Assembly: GCA_009380075.1 (NCBI GenBank)
Contig: WHSO01000011.1
Coordinates: 1 to 64,000, forward strand
Length of the DNA stretch: 64,000 nucleotides
From: Alphaproteobacteria bacterium
GTDB taxonomy: Bacteria > Pseudomonadota > Alphaproteobacteria > SMXQ01
Direction of reading: 5' to 3'
The position numbers and the translations under genes are program-made. This document shows, piece by piece, positions 1 to 7,826 of the stretch (positions are counted from its first letter, which is position 1; each line of letters starts with the position of its first letter). The notes under the pieces are model-generated. The model was given only the letters and a program-made list of their open reading frames with translations, searched no databases and was not told the DNA's origin.

Positions 1-1
1 C

Positions 2-913
2 TTCGGCAGTTCATTCTACAAGCGCTCCCATCCCGACCAGTGGCGCGAACAGTTCCAGATGGTCGACGAAACCAACGCGCTCGGCGGCAAGATGCTGATC
101 CAGGGCACGGCGACGTGGAACGGCTCGCTGCGGTCGTTCGAAACCATGACGCCCTACGACTACATCCCGGTGTGGAAGGATTTCCGCAAGCTCAGCCTGC
201 GCGACCAGGAAGCGGGCCTCCGTGACCCCGAGATGCGGGCCAGGCTGGCAGCGGCGGTCCAGGCCCATACCCACAAGCCCGATCCCGCGTTGCCCAATGC
301 CTTCCAACGTCCGGTGGACTGGGACTGGGTGTTTCCGCTGACCCATCCGCTGCCGCCGTTCCCGTCGATCGGCGACATTGCGCGTCAGCGCGGGCAGGAG
401 CCCCTCGATGTCTTCCTCGACCTCGCGCTGGAGCGGCACCTCAAGCTGTTCTTCATCCAGCCCAGCAACAACGAGGACCAGGAGTTCGTCCGGGCGCTGA
501 TCCGCCACCCGCGCACCGCGGTGACCTTCTCCGATGCGGGCGCGCATGTGGCGACGACGATCAACCCCATCCACGGCCATCTGCTCGGCCACTGGGTCCG
601 CAACGAACAGGCACTGACCCTCGAAGCGGCGATCCGCAAGATCAGCTTCGACATCGCCGCATTCTGGGGTCTCGAAGGCCGCGGCTGGCTGCGCGAGGGC
701 AATTATGCCGACGTCGTGGTGTTCGATCCGGAAACGATCGCTCCGGGCATGCCGGAACTCGTTCATGACCTGCCTGCGGGCGCGCCCCGCATCATCCAGA
801 AGACGAGCGGGATCAAGTGCACCCTGGTCAACGGGGAGGTGTTCATGCGGGAGAACGAGCACACCGGGGCGCTGGCGGGACGGCTGCTGCGCGGCCCGCT
901 CTGCCACAACTAG
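2..913 (+). CDS. N-acyl-D-amino-acid deacylase-like amidohydrolase, C-terminal part (5' end outside window)
   Basis: The reading frame is open from the first bases, so the N-terminal part, including the HxH metal site expected for this superfamily, lies upstream of the window. The visible 303 residues match the C-terminal half of amidohydrolase family 3 enzymes of the D-aminoacylase/N-acyl-D-amino-acid deacylase type. A FSDAGAH segment near visible residues 176-182 is the place where these enzymes carry a conserved catalytic Asp. The end is the usual composite beta-domain (G-x-LREGNYADVVVFDP, then ...VNGEVF). Such enzymes hydrolyse N-acyl groups or cyclic amides; the substrate here is unknown. 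An aldo/keto reductase follows 78 bases downstream on the same strand and may be co-transcribed. Confidence 0.85.
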   Translation, partial: FGSSFYKRSHPDQWREQFQMVDETNALGGKMLIQGTATWNGSLRSFETMTPYDYIPVWKDFRKLSLRDQEAGLRDPEMRARLAAAVQAHTHKPDPALPNAFQRPVDWDWVFPLTHPLPPFPSIGDIARQRGQEPLDVFLDLALERHLKLFFIQPSNNEDQEFVRALIRHPRTAVTFSDAGAHVATTINPIHGHLLGHWVRNEQALTLEAAIRKISFDIAAFWGLEGRGWLREGNYADVVVFDPETIAPGMPELVHDLPAGAPRIIQKTSGIKCTLVNGEVFMRENEHTGALAGRLLRGPLCHN

Positions 914-926
914 CCTTTTGAAATTC

Positions 927-965
927 CCGCCCCCGGCCGGCGCTTCCATGCGCGGGCGGGGGCGG
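927..965 (+). terminator. GC-rich hairpin between amidohydrolase and aldo/keto reductase
   Basis: A 9-base inverted repeat (ccgcccccg at 927-935, cgggggcgg at 957-965) lies just after the amidohydrolase stop. No T-run follows, so it may be an mRNA-stabilising or attenuating hairpin rather than a strong intrinsic terminator. Confidence 0.35.
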
Positions 966-991
966 CGCATTTCCTGAAGGAGATTCCGCCG

Positions 992-1972
992 ATGAAGCGT
1001 GTCACATTCGGTGCCAGCGATCTGAAGGTTTCCCCCATCGGGCTCGGCTGCATGAGCATGTCCGGCTGCTACGGCGCCCAGGACGACGACGAATGCATCC
1101 GCACCATCCATCGCGCGTTTGATGCCGGCATCAATCTTCTCGACACGTCGTCGAACTACGGTAAGGGCCATAACCACCAGTTGATCGCGAAGGCCATCAA
1201 GGGGCGCCGGAACGACGTGGTGATCCACTCCAAGCTGGGCACCATCCGGCCCGACGGCAAGACCCAGGTCGCGGGCTCGCCGGAACACATCCGCAATTCC
1301 ACCGAAGGCGCGCTGAAGCGTCTCGGCATCGACTGTCTCGACGTGATCTGCATCTCGCGCGTCGATCCGGTCATCCCGGTCGAGGAATCGGTCGGAGCCA
1401 TGGCGCAACTGGTGAAGGAAGGGAAGACCCGCTACATCGGCATCTCCAAGAACCTGACGCCCGAACTGCTGGATCGCGCGTGGAAGGTGCACCCCATCGT
1501 TGCCATGCAGGATGAATACTCGCTGTTCGTGCGGGTGCCGGAGGACAAGCTTTTGTCCGCCGCCGCCAAGCACGGCATGGCCTTCATGGCCTTCGCGCCG
1601 TTGGGGCGCGGGATGCTGGCCGGCCTGTTCCATTCGATCCGCGAGATTCCGGAAGGCGACGAGCGGCGCAAGGACGACCGCTACACGCCGGGCAACTTCG
1701 AGCGCAATGTCGCCATGGTCAACGCGCTGGAGGAGATGGCGGCGGAAAAGGGCGTGTCGGTGTCGGCACTGGCGCTGGCCTGGCTGATGCACCGGCCGGA
1801 GCAGGTGATCCCCATCCCCTCGTCCAAGAGCCGCAAGCATCTTGACGAAAACGTCAAGGCGGCGAGCCTGAGCCTGACGGCCGAGGACATGGCGCGCATC
1901 GATCGGATCTGCCCCGACGGTGCCGCCGGGGCGAGCAACCACGAACGCAACCGCGCCGGCGCTGCCCGCTGA
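992..1972 (+). CDS. Aldo/keto reductase family protein lacking the usual catalytic His
   Basis: This 326-residue protein has the full length and (beta/alpha)8 pattern of AKR family oxidoreductases, which reduce aldehydes or ketones with NADPH in the cytoplasm. The tetrad Asp is at about D51 (LLDTSSNYG), Tyr at Y56 and Lys at K81 (IHSKLG). The fourth member, His in the motif normally read as QHRVDP, is Ser at about residue 122 (CISRVDP). The C-terminal cofactor segment (IPIPSSKSRKHLDENV) is intact. The start has an AGGAG ribosome site 9 bases upstream. Activity may be reduced or altered; some divergent AKRs work without this His. It sits between an amidohydrolase and a convergent LysR gene. 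Confidence 0.9.
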   Translation: MKRVTFGASDLKVSPIGLGCMSMSGCYGAQDDDECIRTIHRAFDAGINLLDTSSNYGKGHNHQLIAKAIKGRRNDVVIHSKLGTIRPDGKTQVAGSPEHIRNSTEGALKRLGIDCLDVICISRVDPVIPVEESVGAMAQLVKEGKTRYIGISKNLTPELLDRAWKVHPIVAMQDEYSLFVRVPEDKLLSAAAKHGMAFMAFAPLGRGMLAGLFHSIREIPEGDERRKDDRYTPGNFERNVAMVNALEEMAAEKGVSVSALALAWLMHRPEQVIPIPSSKSRKHLDENVKAASLSLTAEDMARIDRICPDGAAGASNHERNRAGAAR

Positions 1973-1985
1973 GCGCGGCGGTCGG

Positions 1986-2897
1986 TCACGCGGCGGGCTG
2001 GCTCAGGTCCTTGGCGTAGTCCTTCATTCGGTCGGCGAGGAAGTCGATGAACAGGCGCACCCGGGCCGGCGGATGCCGGTCCTTGGGCCGCACGACATGC
2101 AGGGTGCGCTTGTCGAGCTCGTAGCCGTCGAGCAGGCGCACCAGAGACCCCGACCGCAGGTCGTCAAAGACCAGATACTCGCGCAGGATGGCAATGCCGA
2201 GGCCCCTGAGTGCCGCATGCCGGACGATGGTGGAGGTGTTTGCGTGCGGCGTGCCGGATATGCGAATCGCCTTGCGGCCGTCCGGCCCTCGAAACTCCCA
2301 GGTGCTGTGCGGCGCCCCGCTGGGATCGAGGCAGTTGTGGCGGGTCAGTTCAGCCGGGGTCGTCGGGGTTCCGTGCCGTGCCAGGTAATCGGGAGACGCC
2401 ACAAGGATGCGGGGAAGGGTGACGATGGCGCGTGTCACCAACGCCGAATCCCGAATCGGCAGGGTGCGAATGGCAAGATCGAAATTGCCGGCGAAGGGGT
2501 CGAAGCGGCCTTCACCGAGCGTAATATGCACGTCGATGTCGGGATAGAGCGCACAGAACTCCGCCACAAGGGGCGCCAGCACCATCTCGCCGAAGGTCTT
2601 AGTGGCAAGAATGTGCAGTTCCCCTTTGGGCGAAGCAACATTGGCGCGCGTGCGCTCCTCGATGGTGCGGAGGTCCGACAGGAGGGTGGCGCAGCTCTCG
2701 AAGTAGTCGGCCCCAATGCCGGTGACGGCGACGCCGTGGGTGTTGCGGTTGAGCAGACGGGCGCCAACGGTCGACTCCAACTCCTGGATCCGCCGCGACA
2801 CCATGGCGCGGGTGACGCCGAGCTCGCTCGCCGCGCGGGTATAGCTGCCGCTGCGGACCACCGCCGCGTAGGTCTCCATGAGCTTGAATCGGTCCAT
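1986..2897 (-). CDS. LysR-family transcriptional regulator
   Basis: The 303-residue protein has the N-terminal winged helix-turn-helix of LysR regulators at about residues 4-62 (FAAVV-like start, then AASELGVTRAMVSRRIQELE). A substrate-binding domain of the LysR_substrate type follows. It resembles the subgroup with MDRFKLMETYAAVVRSGSYTRA at the N-terminus. It is divergent from the TenA/PqqC-like gene at 3063 and convergent with the aldo/keto reductase. A perfect inverted repeat at 2921-2943 lies 24 bases upstream of its start and is a plausible autoregulatory or target operator. The effector is unknown. Confidence 0.92.
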   Translation of the reverse strand: MDRFKLMETYAAVVRSGSYTRAASELGVTRAMVSRRIQELESTVGARLLNRNTHGVAVTGIGADYFESCATLLSDLRTIEERTRANVASPKGELHILATKTFGEMVLAPLVAEFCALYPDIDVHITLGEGRFDPFAGNFDLAIRTLPIRDSALVTRAIVTLPRILVASPDYLARHGTPTTPAELTRHNCLDPSGAPHSTWEFRGPDGRKAIRISGTPHANTSTIVRHAALRGLGIAILREYLVFDDLRSGSLVRLLDGYELDKRTLHVVRPKDRHPPARVRLFIDFLADRMKDYAKDLSQPAA

Positions 2898-2920
2898 TCC
2901 GGTAACCTCGGGCCCTGCCT

Positions 2921-2943
2921 GGTGTCAAAATATAGTTGACACC
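2921..2943. promoter_or_regulatory. Perfect 8+7+8 inverted repeat, candidate LysR operator
   Basis: Arms ggtgtcaa (2921-2928) and ttgacacc (2936-2943) are exact reverse complements around a 7-base AT-rich centre. The dyad lies in the divergent region between the LysR gene (start 2897) and the gene starting at 3063. The centre reads as a TATATT-like -10 on the minus strand, about 35 bases before the LysR start, which would fit autorepression. The operator role is inferred from position and symmetry. Confidence 0.55.
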
Positions 2944-3062
2944 GCGACAAGCGGAAAGGCCGTTCCTCGAATCGCCGGGGAGTTCTAGTTTGGGACTTTC
3001 ATGACAAGCGGCCCCGGGATTGACGGAGCCGGAGGCGCGTACGCGTAAGGGAGACAGGACCG

Positions 3063-3857
3063 ATGACCAAGATCCGCAGCCCGGAAGAGTTCCAGAACGA
3101 CATTCTCTACCTCCTGCAGAGGTTCCGCTGGGGCACGCCTACGGTGCTGGAAGAGTACCTGCGCAAGCACGTGACCCAGGAGGGCGCGCTGGTCTATGCC
3201 CGGGAACACTGCGTGTTCGCGGCGAATTTCCCTCGCTGGCTCGCCAACATCACCGGTAACTGCCCCCACCTCGAGGTGCGCAAATACCTCATCGAGAACA
3301 TGTTCGTCGAAGAGGTCAAGGACCCCACCATTCCGACCGGCCATTACGAGAGCCTGGTGGACTTCTGCGTCGCCGTCGGTGGCGACCGCGAATACATCTA
3401 TGGTTACAGTGGCGCGGCCGTGACCCGGATGCGCATCACCTATTGCGACTGGGTGAGCCGGCATAAACCCTGGCTCGAAGCCTTTGCCGCCATCGCCGGC
3501 AATGAGGTGGCGCGCGGCAAGGAAATGATCAAGCGTGTCGGCGAACGCGCCCACACGTCGCGCAAGACCTGGGCGTCGCTCAACCTGTCCAAGGAAGCGC
3601 TGGCGCATTGGGACGCCGCCGATTCGGCCGATTCGGGGGACGACGGCCACGGCGACGCGCCGCTCTACTTCCTCAAGAAATACGCTGACACGCGGGAAAA
3701 GCAGGATGCGTGTCTGGCCGCGATGAAGGAACGCCAGGAGGTCAACCGCATCTGGGCCGACCAGGTCGGGGTCTGGGCGTTCGAGGCGTCGGGCCTGAAG
3801 CCGCCGTCTCTCGACGGCCGGCAGGTCCTGCTGCTCAAGGCGGCGCAGGCGGCCTGA
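3063..3857 (+). CDS. TenA/PqqC/heme-oxygenase-like helical protein (iron-containing redox enzyme family-like)
   Basis: The 264-residue protein resembles the PqqC/TenA/heme-oxygenase-like superfamily. Helix 1 has REHCVFAANFPRWLANI at about residues 44-60. The next conserved block has an EE pair (MFVEEVKD) followed by GHYESLVDF, matching the EE-x(n)-H pattern. The third-helix HxxxDxxH ligand motif of diiron family members is not present; the corresponding stretch reads YFLKKYADTREKQ, with Lys where His is expected. An acidic insertion (DAADSADSGDDGHGD) precedes it. It may be a cofactor-independent oxidase like PqqC or a diverged metal enzyme. GGGAGA precedes the ATG. An SDR gene follows in the same direction. 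Confidence 0.7.
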   Translation: MTKIRSPEEFQNDILYLLQRFRWGTPTVLEEYLRKHVTQEGALVYAREHCVFAANFPRWLANITGNCPHLEVRKYLIENMFVEEVKDPTIPTGHYESLVDFCVAVGGDREYIYGYSGAAVTRMRITYCDWVSRHKPWLEAFAAIAGNEVARGKEMIKRVGERAHTSRKTWASLNLSKEALAHWDAADSADSGDDGHGDAPLYFLKKYADTREKQDACLAAMKERQEVNRIWADQVGVWAFEASGLKPPSLDGRQVLLLKAAQAA

Positions 3858-3881
3858 GGAGCCGGCGGCAAGAAAGAATGA

Positions 3882-3905
3882 GCCCGCCTGCATGAACGGG
3901 CGGGC
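3882..3905 (+). terminator. Hairpin after the TenA/PqqC-like gene
   Basis: gcccgcc (3882-3888) and ggcgggc (3899-3905) can pair around a 10-base loop just after the stop at 3857. No T-run follows, so termination strength is doubtful. Confidence 0.3.
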
Positions 3906-3981
3906 CTGAACAGGGACCTGGACCACCGGCGCGCCGCGGCCGCGGCTTGCCGGACTTCCGTCGTCCCGGAAAGGTGGAAAA

Positions 3982-4722
3982 TTGGTCGAGACGCGGTGCG
4001 TGGCCGTGGTGACGGGCGCGGCCTCGGGCATCGGGCTTGCCGTCGCGCGGCATCTGGCCGGGGAAGGCTGGGCGGTGGTCGCCGCCGACTGCGACGAGGC
4101 GGCCTGCGTAAAGGCGCGCGACATGCTGGACGGGAAAATCGTCGTTGCCGACATCGGCACGCCGGCGGGGGCGAAGGCCGCGGTCGATGCCGCGGTCGAA
4201 GCTTTCGGCCGCATCGATCTCCTGTGCAACAATGCCGCCGTGCATCCCCTGGAGGCCATCGAGGATCACGCATTGAAGTCGTGGCGCGAAACCTTCCGGG
4301 TCAATGTCGACGGCACCATGCTGTGCAGCCAGGCGGCGATACCGCACATGAAGCGTGCGGGCGGCGGTGCCATCGTCAATATCGGTTCGATCAGTGGCGT
4401 CGTGCCCTATGCGCGCGGTGGCGCCTACGCCGCGTCCAAGGCCGCGGTGGCGATGCTGACCCGGGTTCTGGCGCTGGAAGCAGGACCCTTCGGCATTACC
4501 GTCAATTGCATCGCCCCCGGTGCCATCCGCCATGGCGAGCGGCCCGAGGCCGAAGCGCCGCCCGCGAACATTCCGGTCGGGCGAGCGGGGACGACGGAGG
4601 ACGTCGCGCATCTCGTGTCGTTTCTCGCGTCCGGCAAGGCCGGCTATGTCAACGGTTCGGTGATCGTGCTCGACGGCGGTGCCACCGCCGGACGGGTGCG
4701 GGCCGGCGGACGCAAGCACTGA
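3982..4722 (+). CDS. Short-chain dehydrogenase/reductase (SDR)
   Basis: This 246-residue classical SDR should catalyse NAD(P)-dependent oxidation of an alcohol or reduction of a ketone in the cytoplasm. Visible motifs are the Rossmann TGAASGIG near residue 10, the NNAA motif (LCNNAAV), catalytic Ser in IGSISG, and YAASK with the Tyr-x3-Lys pair. A substrate loop and the C-terminal NGSVIVLDGG complete the domain. The chosen start is TTG with AAAGGTGG a few bases upstream. The gene lies 25 bases before the M29/NicX-like gene and is probably co-transcribed with it and the Bug protein at 6021. The substrate is unknown. Confidence 0.9.
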   Translation: MVETRCVAVVTGAASGIGLAVARHLAGEGWAVVAADCDEAACVKARDMLDGKIVVADIGTPAGAKAAVDAAVEAFGRIDLLCNNAAVHPLEAIEDHALKSWRETFRVNVDGTMLCSQAAIPHMKRAGGGAIVNIGSISGVVPYARGGAYAASKAAVAMLTRVLALEAGPFGITVNCIAPGAIRHGERPEAEAPPANIPVGRAGTTEDVAHLVSFLASGKAGYVNGSVIVLDGGATAGRVRAGGRKH

Positions 4723-4747
4723 ACAGGACAACAGGGAGAGACCGACC

Positions 4748-5935
4748 GTGACCGTTCAACCTCTGATGCCGCCCGAAGCGGCACAGGCCGTCAACGACAT
4801 GCTCGACAACTGTGCCTGTGTGGAGCGTGACCAGAATGTTCTCATCCTCGCCGCGGTCGACGGCTTGCACGGCGGGCGAAACATCGTCGACGAGACCGTG
4901 ATCGCGTGGATCCAGGCGGGGGTGCAGGCGCGCGGGGCGCATCCTTCCGTCCTCTGGGTGGACATGCCGGTGCGCCGCAACGTGCTGTGGCCGGAGTTCG
5001 CGACCCGCGACACGGTGTGGCGCATCCCGCCGATCGTCAAGAACGCGATGAAGGCGGCCGACCTTTTTATCAATCACGTGCTCGACCTGTCGTCCGAGGA
5101 AGAACTGCGCGAACTGCCCGAGACCCTCAAGGAATTCAAGCTGCCGATGGTGCGCAACATGGCGACCACCGCGCCGCTGATGATGAGCGCCTGGGCCCGC
5201 ACGCCCCACGACTTGATCGCGGAAATTCGCTTCCGCACCGGGGAGATGGTGGTCACCGGCGAGCGCTGGGAGCTGACCCATCCCAACGGCACACACCTGG
5301 AAGGTAAGGTGGGCAAGGCCCCCGGCGGCAAGGAGGTCTATCCCTACTGGCGCAGGAACGGCTACTACCGGCCGTTTCCCGACGGCATCTACCCGGCGGT
5401 CAACCCCGTCGGCTGCGAAGGTGTCTTCATCTTCGACCACATGATGCCGGTCTGGGCGCGCCACATCGGCGTGCCGCCCGCCTTTTCGGAGCCGGTGTGC
5501 CTCACGGTCCGGGACAACAAGGTCGCCAAGGTCGAAGGCGGGGCCGAAGCGGCCGTGCTGCGCGATTTCCTCAAGGCGCTCGCCAATGCCATCGGTGAGG
5601 ACGGCGCCTACGAGATCCGTGCGCCCCACGGTGGTGTGCATCCCTCGGCACTTGTATCGGCCGCCCAGTGCCCGGATCCCGATTACCGCGAATTCATCGC
5701 CTCGTTCCATCCGTCCAGCCTGCACATGCACCTGGGCCAGGCCGGGCACAACCGCGATTTTCCCTACAACCTGCATACGGCGGTGGAGCTGCGTGGCGCG
5801 ACGCTGAAGATCGGCGGCAAGGTGCTGCACGACAACGGCCGGCTCGGCGTCGCCGACGACCCGCGGGTGCAGGCGGTCGCGGCGAAATACCCGGACCGGC
5901 CGGGGCTCGACGGCGCGCGCTGGCTCTATACCTGA
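4748..5935 (+). CDS. M29 aminopeptidase/NicX-like (leucyl aminopeptidase-superfamily) protein of unknown substrate
   Basis: The 395-residue protein is best described as related to the M29 aminopeptidase fold that also contains the dihydroxypyridine ring-cleavage dioxygenase NicX. The evidence is the overall architecture: an N-terminal alpha/beta domain, a central glycine-rich GCEGVFIFD segment, and a C-terminal LHMHLGQAGHN...AVELRGATLKIGGK block like the metal-site region. The exact metal ligands of NicX are not clearly all present. A longer frame starts upstream inside the SDR gene, but the GTG at 4748, preceded by AGGGAGAG, avoids that overlap. Context with an SDR and a Bug binding protein suggests a small catabolic operon. 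The reaction cannot be stated. Confidence 0.6.
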   Translation: MTVQPLMPPEAAQAVNDMLDNCACVERDQNVLILAAVDGLHGGRNIVDETVIAWIQAGVQARGAHPSVLWVDMPVRRNVLWPEFATRDTVWRIPPIVKNAMKAADLFINHVLDLSSEEELRELPETLKEFKLPMVRNMATTAPLMMSAWARTPHDLIAEIRFRTGEMVVTGERWELTHPNGTHLEGKVGKAPGGKEVYPYWRRNGYYRPFPDGIYPAVNPVGCEGVFIFDHMMPVWARHIGVPPAFSEPVCLTVRDNKVAKVEGGAEAAVLRDFLKALANAIGEDGAYEIRAPHGGVHPSALVSAAQCPDPDYREFIASFHPSSLHMHLGQAGHNRDFPYNLHTAVELRGATLKIGGKVLHDNGRLGVADDPRVQAVAAKYPDRPGLDGARWLYT

Positions 5936-6020
5936 GGCATAGGCGGCGGCGAACACGATTTTTCATCCCGGCTGAGTCCGTGGTCAGAGCGGATTGCCGG
6001 ATAAACAGGGAGGTGGCGTG

Positions 6021-7046
6021 ATGAAAACAGGAATGAGTTGGCAGGGGGGATTCGCATTTTCCTTGACGGCACTGATAGGTGCGGTGGCCGCTGCGCCGGC
6101 CGTGGGTGCGGCGGAACTTTACGAAGGCAAGCGGGTGGCGCTGATCATCGGCTTCAAGCCGGGGGGCACGGCCGACGCCGACGGCCGCCTGATCGCCAAG
6201 CACCTGCCCAACCACATCCCCGGCAAGCCGAACTTCGTCGTCCGCAACATGCCGGGCGCCGGCGGGATCAAGGCGACCAACCTCGCCTACAACGTGGCCA
6301 AGCCGGACGGGTTGTCCATCTATCAGCTCGCCAGCGGCCATTACCTGCAGCAGCTGGCGGGATCAAAAGTGGTGCAGTTCGACATCAGCAAGATGCCGAT
6401 CCTCGGCGCCTGGACGCGCAGCCAGTACGCCCTCGTCGTGCGAGCCGACAAGTTCAAGTCGATCGAGGACATGCGCAAGTCGAAGATCCCGGTGCGCATG
6501 GCGACGTCGGGCATCGGTACGGGGACGTATCTCTACACCATCGCCTGGCAGAAGGCGCTCGGCATCAACTTCCATCTAATCACCGGCTACGACAGCGCCG
6601 AGCAGGACCTGGCGCTGGAGCGCGGTGAGGTCGATGCCCGCACGAATTCTGCCAAGAGCGTGGTCAAGAATCATCCGCACTGGATCCAGAAGAACTTCGC
6701 CCCGATCCTCGTCGTCGGCGGCCCGGACCGCGATCCGTTGATCCCGAACGTGCCGACTGTGCAGGAGATCAACCCCAATCCGGGCCCGTTCTTTGAAGCG
6801 GTGAGCGAAGGCCTCTCGGTCGCCCGTCCCTACGCGCTTTCGCCCGGGACGCCGGCGGGGAACCTGAAGGTGCTGCGCGCCGCCTGGCAGAAGATGCTGG
6901 ACGACAAGGAATTCCAGGCCGAGGTAAATAAGCGCAAGTGGGACTTCGTGCCGACGTCCTACGACAAGCTGGAAAGTTTCTACAAAAAAGTGATCAAGGA
7001 GACACCCGCGGACGTGGTCAACGAACTCAAGGCCATCTTTCCATAG
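6021..7046 (+). CDS. Bug/TctC-family periplasmic solute-binding protein
   Basis: The 341-residue protein has an N-terminal signal peptide (hydrophobic segment about residues 12-30, ending AVGAAELYEGK). The Bug-family signature follows: IPGKPNFVVRNMPGAGG near residues 68-84. Such proteins capture carboxylates, often di- or tricarboxylates or aromatic acids, in the periplasm for a tripartite tricarboxylate transporter. No TctA or TctB membrane subunit is in the window. The start has AGGGAGG immediately upstream; an in-frame upstream start without a site was rejected. A hairpin with a T-run follows at 7072, so this gene likely ends the transcript begun at the SDR gene. Confidence 0.9.
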   Translation: MKTGMSWQGGFAFSLTALIGAVAAAPAVGAAELYEGKRVALIIGFKPGGTADADGRLIAKHLPNHIPGKPNFVVRNMPGAGGIKATNLAYNVAKPDGLSIYQLASGHYLQQLAGSKVVQFDISKMPILGAWTRSQYALVVRADKFKSIEDMRKSKIPVRMATSGIGTGTYLYTIAWQKALGINFHLITGYDSAEQDLALERGEVDARTNSAKSVVKNHPHWIQKNFAPILVVGGPDRDPLIPNVPTVQEINPNPGPFFEAVSEGLSVARPYALSPGTPAGNLKVLRAAWQKMLDDKEFQAEVNKRKWDFVPTSYDKLESFYKKVIKETPADVVNELKAIFP

Positions 7047-7071
7047 CGGGACGCCCCCACGGGGGAAATTG

Positions 7072-7098
7072 GGGCGCGGCTCAGTCCGGGCCCTTTTT
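7072..7098 (+). terminator. Intrinsic terminator after Bug protein gene
   Basis: gggcgcgg (7072-7079) pairs with ccgggccc (7086-7093), with one mismatch, around a 6-base loop. A run of six T follows directly, about 25 bases after the stop of the binding-protein gene. Confidence 0.65.
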
Positions 7099-7225
7099 TC
7101 ATCCGGACCGATGGCGGCGGTGTCGCGAGTGTGAATTTTGTCCCCGCCGCATCGCCCTTAACCGTTGTGATGAAGCCTGATAACGTGCCCACCACGGACG
7201 AGACGCGATCACGTGGAGAGAGAGC

Positions 7226-7816
7226 ATGGCGGAAAGCGATATCGACCCCGAGTCCGGATGCCGGCTGCCGCTGGTTCGGCGCGAGGACCTGGACGAGGCG
7301 GGCAAGAAGGTCTTCGACCATCATGTGGCGCCAGGTACCGACTCCTTGGCCGGCCTGCGCGGGCCGGGCGGCGTGCGGCTGCACAGTCCGCAGCTTTCCG
7401 CCCTCCTGCGGCCGGTCGCAAAGTATCTCCGGTTCGATACGGGATTGTCCAACGCGTCACGCGAGATCGCCATCCTGATCGCGGCGCGGGAAATGGATTC
7501 GCGCTTCGAATGGGCAGCCCACGAGCCCGAGGCGCTGCGCCAGGGCGTCTCCCAGGTCACCATCGACGTCATCAAGTACCGCCGTCCGACGACGGGACTG
7601 GCGGAAGAAGAGGCGGTCATCATCGATCTCGGGCGCGAGGCAATGGGGAAACACAAGGTCTCTCCGGAAACCTACCGGCGGGCTATCGCGGCGTTCGGGC
7701 CGAAGAAGCTGGTCGACCTGATCGGCCTGATGGGAAACTACATGGCCACCGCGACGCTGCTCTGCGTCTTCGACAACCAGCCGCCGCCGGACGCACCCAG
7801 GCTGCCGATACCCTGA
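7226..7816 (+). CDS. Carboxymuconolactone decarboxylase/AhpD-like protein
   Basis: The 196-residue protein matches the carboxymuconolactone decarboxylase (CMD) family in length and pattern: an all-helical fold with ASREIAILIAAREMDSRFEWAAHEPEAL at about residues 73-100. The segment EWAAHEPEALRQG is the typical CMD helix with the conserved His. There is no CxxC motif of AhpD, so peroxidase activity is unlikely. Related proteins act in protocatechuate degradation or are of unknown function. GGAGAGAG precedes the ATG. The gene is convergent with the enoyl-CoA hydratase gene, 10 bases apart. Confidence 0.85.
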   Translation: MAESDIDPESGCRLPLVRREDLDEAGKKVFDHHVAPGTDSLAGLRGPGGVRLHSPQLSALLRPVAKYLRFDTGLSNASREIAILIAAREMDSRFEWAAHEPEALRQGVSQVTIDVIKYRRPTTGLAEEEAVIIDLGREAMGKHKVSPETYRRAIAAFGPKKLVDLIGLMGNYMATATLLCVFDNQPPPDAPRLPIP

Positions 7817-7826
7817 TTACGCGCGT

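Noticed and set aside
11-1942. Long minus-strand open frame of 643 codons opposite the amidohydrolase and aldo/keto reductase
   Set aside because: It is antisense to two genes with clear families, its translation is rich in Arg, His and Gly without domains, and such long antisense frames are usual in GC-rich coding DNA.
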